In this document: in pieces, positions 6,986 through 8,531 of the stretch
Position numbering within the stretch: position 1 is the first letter of the stretch
How the letters are laid out: every line of letters begins with the position of its first letter
Origin: an uncultured Thiotrichaceae bacterium
GTDB taxonomy: Bacteria > Pseudomonadota > Gammaproteobacteria > Thiotrichales > Thiotrichaceae
DNA length: 8,531 bases
Assembly: GCA_937931765.1 (NCBI GenBank)
Contig: CALHAO010000207.1
Span: 1-8,531, forward strand
Direction of reading: 5' to 3'
The notes under the pieces: model-generated
Database searches by the model: none
What the model was told of the DNA's origin: nothing
Seen by the model: the letters and a program-made list of their open reading frames with translations, nothing else
Program-made: the position numbers and the translations under genes

Positions 6986-7006
6986 CAGGCTCGGATATGC
7001 GATCCA

Positions 7007-8476
7007 TCAGTTGGTTAATGTCCGTATCAGGATACGGTAATCTTCTTCAATCCGGCTATCAGATTCTCTTAATTCGAGTATCTTCCGACAAGCATGTAAT
7101 ACCGTCGTATGATCACGCCCGCCAAATTCAGTGCCTATCTCCGGCAGGCTGTGGTTAGTCAGTTCTTTAGACAATGCCATAGCTACTTGTCTTGGTCGTG
7201 CTACAGAGCGTGTACGGCGCTTAGAATCCATCTCATTAGTGCGTATATTATAGTACTGTGCGACGACCTTTTTAATATTGGTGATAGAGACCATTTTATC
7301 TTGGCTCGCGAGCTGATCACGCAGTGCTTCATGGACAAAATCCATGGTGAGTTCGGAGATGCAGCGCAGGCGCATATTAGCAATGATACGTTGTAAGGCA
7401 CCCTCCAAATCACGGATATTAGAACGGAAACGTTTACCGATAAAAAAGGCAATATCCTGTGGTAGATTCAGATTAGCGTCTTCAGCCTTTTTACGCAGGA
7501 TGGCAACACGGGTTTCCAGATCAGGTGGTTCGACATGCACCGTCAAGCCCCAGTTAAAGCGTGAGCGCAGACGGTCATCAATGCCTTCTACATCACGTGG
7601 GAAACGGTCGCTGGCCAGAATGATTTGTTTTTTGCCCTGGCCTTCCAATAGTGCATTAAAGGTGTGAAAAAACTCTTCCATGGAACGCTCTTTACCGGCA
7701 AAAAACTGAATGTCATCAATCAATAATGCATCGACACTCCGATAGTGCTGTTTAAATTCCTCGATGCGTGAGTTACGCAGCGCATTCACCATATCATTAA
7801 CAAAGCGTTCAGCATAAACATATAAAACGTGGGCATCAGGGTTGAATTCGACAATGCGGTTACCAATAGCATGCATTAGGTGCGTCTTGCCTAATCCTAC
7901 GCCACCGTAGATAAATAACGGATTGTAAGAACCACCGGGGTCTTCACCAACTTTCAGTGAAGCGGCACGGGCGAGCTGATTTGATTTACCTTCTACAAAG
8001 TTGGTAAACGTCATTTTCGTGTTTAGTGCATTAACATAGCGGTTACCAAAGGCTGAAGCCGCATCTTGTTGGTGCGGAGGTAATGAGGAAGGCGGTAACT
8101 GCACCCCGTTATTATGTTGAGCATTTTGCGATGAGGCTGGCGGTGGCGCATAAGTATTGTTTTGTGGTGCTGATTGTTTTGAGTACCCGCCTGTTTTCGG
8201 TGCTTCTGCAGGTTGAGTGCGTGGCAATGGTTGTGGTACCGGGCGAGAACCAATTTGCAGTATCACATCGTATTCTTTGATCCCTGACAGATTACGCGCA
8301 TGAAACAGAATACGTGGCAGGTAAGTTTCATGAATTTGTTGCAATACAATAGGGTTAGGTGCGAGCAGGCACATAGAATCCGGTTGTTCCAATGCATGTA
8401 AGCTGCGTAACCAGGTGTTAATCTCACTGTGCGGAAGTTCATGTTCCAGTTGATTCAAGCATTGTTGCCAGAGCAT
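7007..8476 (-). CDS. dnaA: Chromosomal replication initiator protein DnaA
   Basis: DnaA binds DnaA boxes, oligomerises with ATP, unwinds the origin and recruits the DnaB helicase. The 489 aa protein has all four domains. Domain I (about 1-77) starts LWQQCLNQLEHELP. Domain II (about 78-150) is a Pro/Gln/Asn/Ser-rich linker. Domain III is AAA+, with Walker A GGVGLGKT at 191-198, Walker B LLIDD at 251-255, sensor 1 near LASD at 287-290, box VII Arg302 and arginine finger Arg306 in DRLRSRF, and sensor 2 Arg355 in IRDLEGAL. Domain IV has the basic KRRTRSVARPRQ (419-430) and the DNA-binding signature GGRDHTTVLHACRKI (452-466). The ATG at 8476 places LWQQC at residue 2, two or three residues earlier than in E. 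coli or Pseudomonas. No in-frame ATG, GTG or TTG lies upstream within the window, although that frame has no stop either. A weak GGGA sits nine bases before the ATG. Confidence 0.99.
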   Translation of the reverse strand: MLWQQCLNQLEHELPHSEINTWLRSLHALEQPDSMCLLAPNPIVLQQIHETYLPRILFHARNLSGIKEYDVILQIGSRPVPQPLPRTQPAEAPKTGGYSKQSAPQNNTYAPPPASSQNAQHNNGVQLPPSSLPPHQQDAASAFGNRYVNALNTKMTFTNFVEGKSNQLARAASLKVGEDPGGSYNPLFIYGGVGLGKTHLMHAIGNRIVEFNPDAHVLYVYAERFVNDMVNALRNSRIEEFKQHYRSVDALLIDDIQFFAGKERSMEEFFHTFNALLEGQGKKQIILASDRFPRDVEGIDDRLRSRFNWGLTVHVEPPDLETRVAILRKKAEDANLNLPQDIAFFIGKRFRSNIRDLEGALQRIIANMRLRCISELTMDFVHEALRDQLASQDKMVSITNIKKVVAQYYNIRTNEMDSKRRTRSVARPRQVAMALSKELTNHSLPEIGTEFGGRDHTTVLHACRKILELRESDSRIEEDYRILIRTLTN

Positions 8477-8531
8477 AGAATAGCGTCCCGTAGTCAGTGT
8501 TGAACAGGTGATAGGTCTTTCAGGTGGAACC
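8477..8531 (-). other. Start of the dnaA upstream region, cut by the window edge
   Basis: Only 55 bases upstream of dnaA are visible. They hold no DnaA box and no convincing promoter. In related genomes this region separates rpmH from dnaA and often carries the dnaA promoter and further DnaA boxes, so the absence here says little. Confidence 0.5.

Larger units (their letters stand above)
6768..7006. other. oriC: Candidate chromosomal replication origin (oriC), dnaA-dnaN intergenic region
   Basis: This 239-base gap contains three 9-mers matching the DnaA box TTATNCACA (6814-6822, 6912-6920 and 6936-6944). It also holds a strongly AT-rich segment at about 6768-6860, a triplet-repeat element beside one box, and an inverted repeat at 6866-6877. 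A 7/9 match (TTATACAGG) lies at 6981-6989. Only one GATC (7001-7004) is present, unlike the GATC-rich E. coli oriC. In pseudomonads and many other bacteria, origins lie beside dnaA, so the location fits. The region upstream of dnaA is almost entirely outside the window and could hold further boxes or the main origin, so the call is probable rather than certain. Confidence 0.7.

Noticed and set aside
7201..7452. Minus-strand 83-codon frame and plus-strand frames inside dnaA
   Set aside because: These are out-of-frame or antisense readings of the conserved DnaA domains III and IV.
1..8531. tRNA, rRNA, CRISPR, insertion sequence or phage genes
   Set aside because: The window is almost fully occupied by five housekeeping genes. 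No repeat-spacer pattern, transposase or RNA gene was seen in the two short gaps.

Overview
This window is the classical replication-origin gene cluster of a gammaproteobacterium, read on the minus strand: dnaA, dnaN, recF, gyrB, then the start of prlC (oligopeptidase A), which runs off the left edge. All five genes point the same way and match Escherichia coli counterparts in length and motifs (GyrB 804 aa with the large gammaproteobacterial insertion, RecF 366 aa, DnaN 372 aa, DnaA 489 aa). The moderate base composition and a probable origin region with only one GATC site suggest a non-enteric gammaproteobacterium. A Methylophaga-like or other Thiotrichales-type organism is possible, but that is only an impression from memory. 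Nothing suggests a mobile element, CRISPR array, RNA gene or horizontally acquired island.

Layout from right to left, in the direction of transcription. Positions 8477-8531 are a 55-base piece of the dnaA upstream region. dnaA (8476-7007) is followed by a 239-base AT-rich gap that looks like an origin. The gap holds three consensus DnaA boxes, one of which is followed by a spacer and five in-phase TAA-type triplets resembling a DnaA-trio unwinding element. dnaN (6767-5649), recF (5618-4518, GTG start) and gyrB (4477-2063) follow with gaps of only 30 and 40 bases, consistent with one operon. A 145-base gap after gyrB carries a possible weak terminator and a perfect parS site inside a 30-base perfect palindrome. 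prlC (1917 to beyond position 1) follows.

Functionally, DnaA opens the origin, the beta clamp (DnaN) tethers the polymerase, RecF helps repair stalled forks and gaps, and gyrase relieves supercoiling. The parS sites bind the partition protein ParB and so mark the origin region for segregation. There are two: the intergenic one, and a one-mismatch copy embedded in frame in the last codons of recF, where it encodes the conserved end of RecF (Met-Phe-His-Val-Glu-His). I see no wholly new system. The most interesting items are non-coding or dual-use: the candidate unwinding element, the coding parS, and the extended palindromic parS just upstream of prlC.
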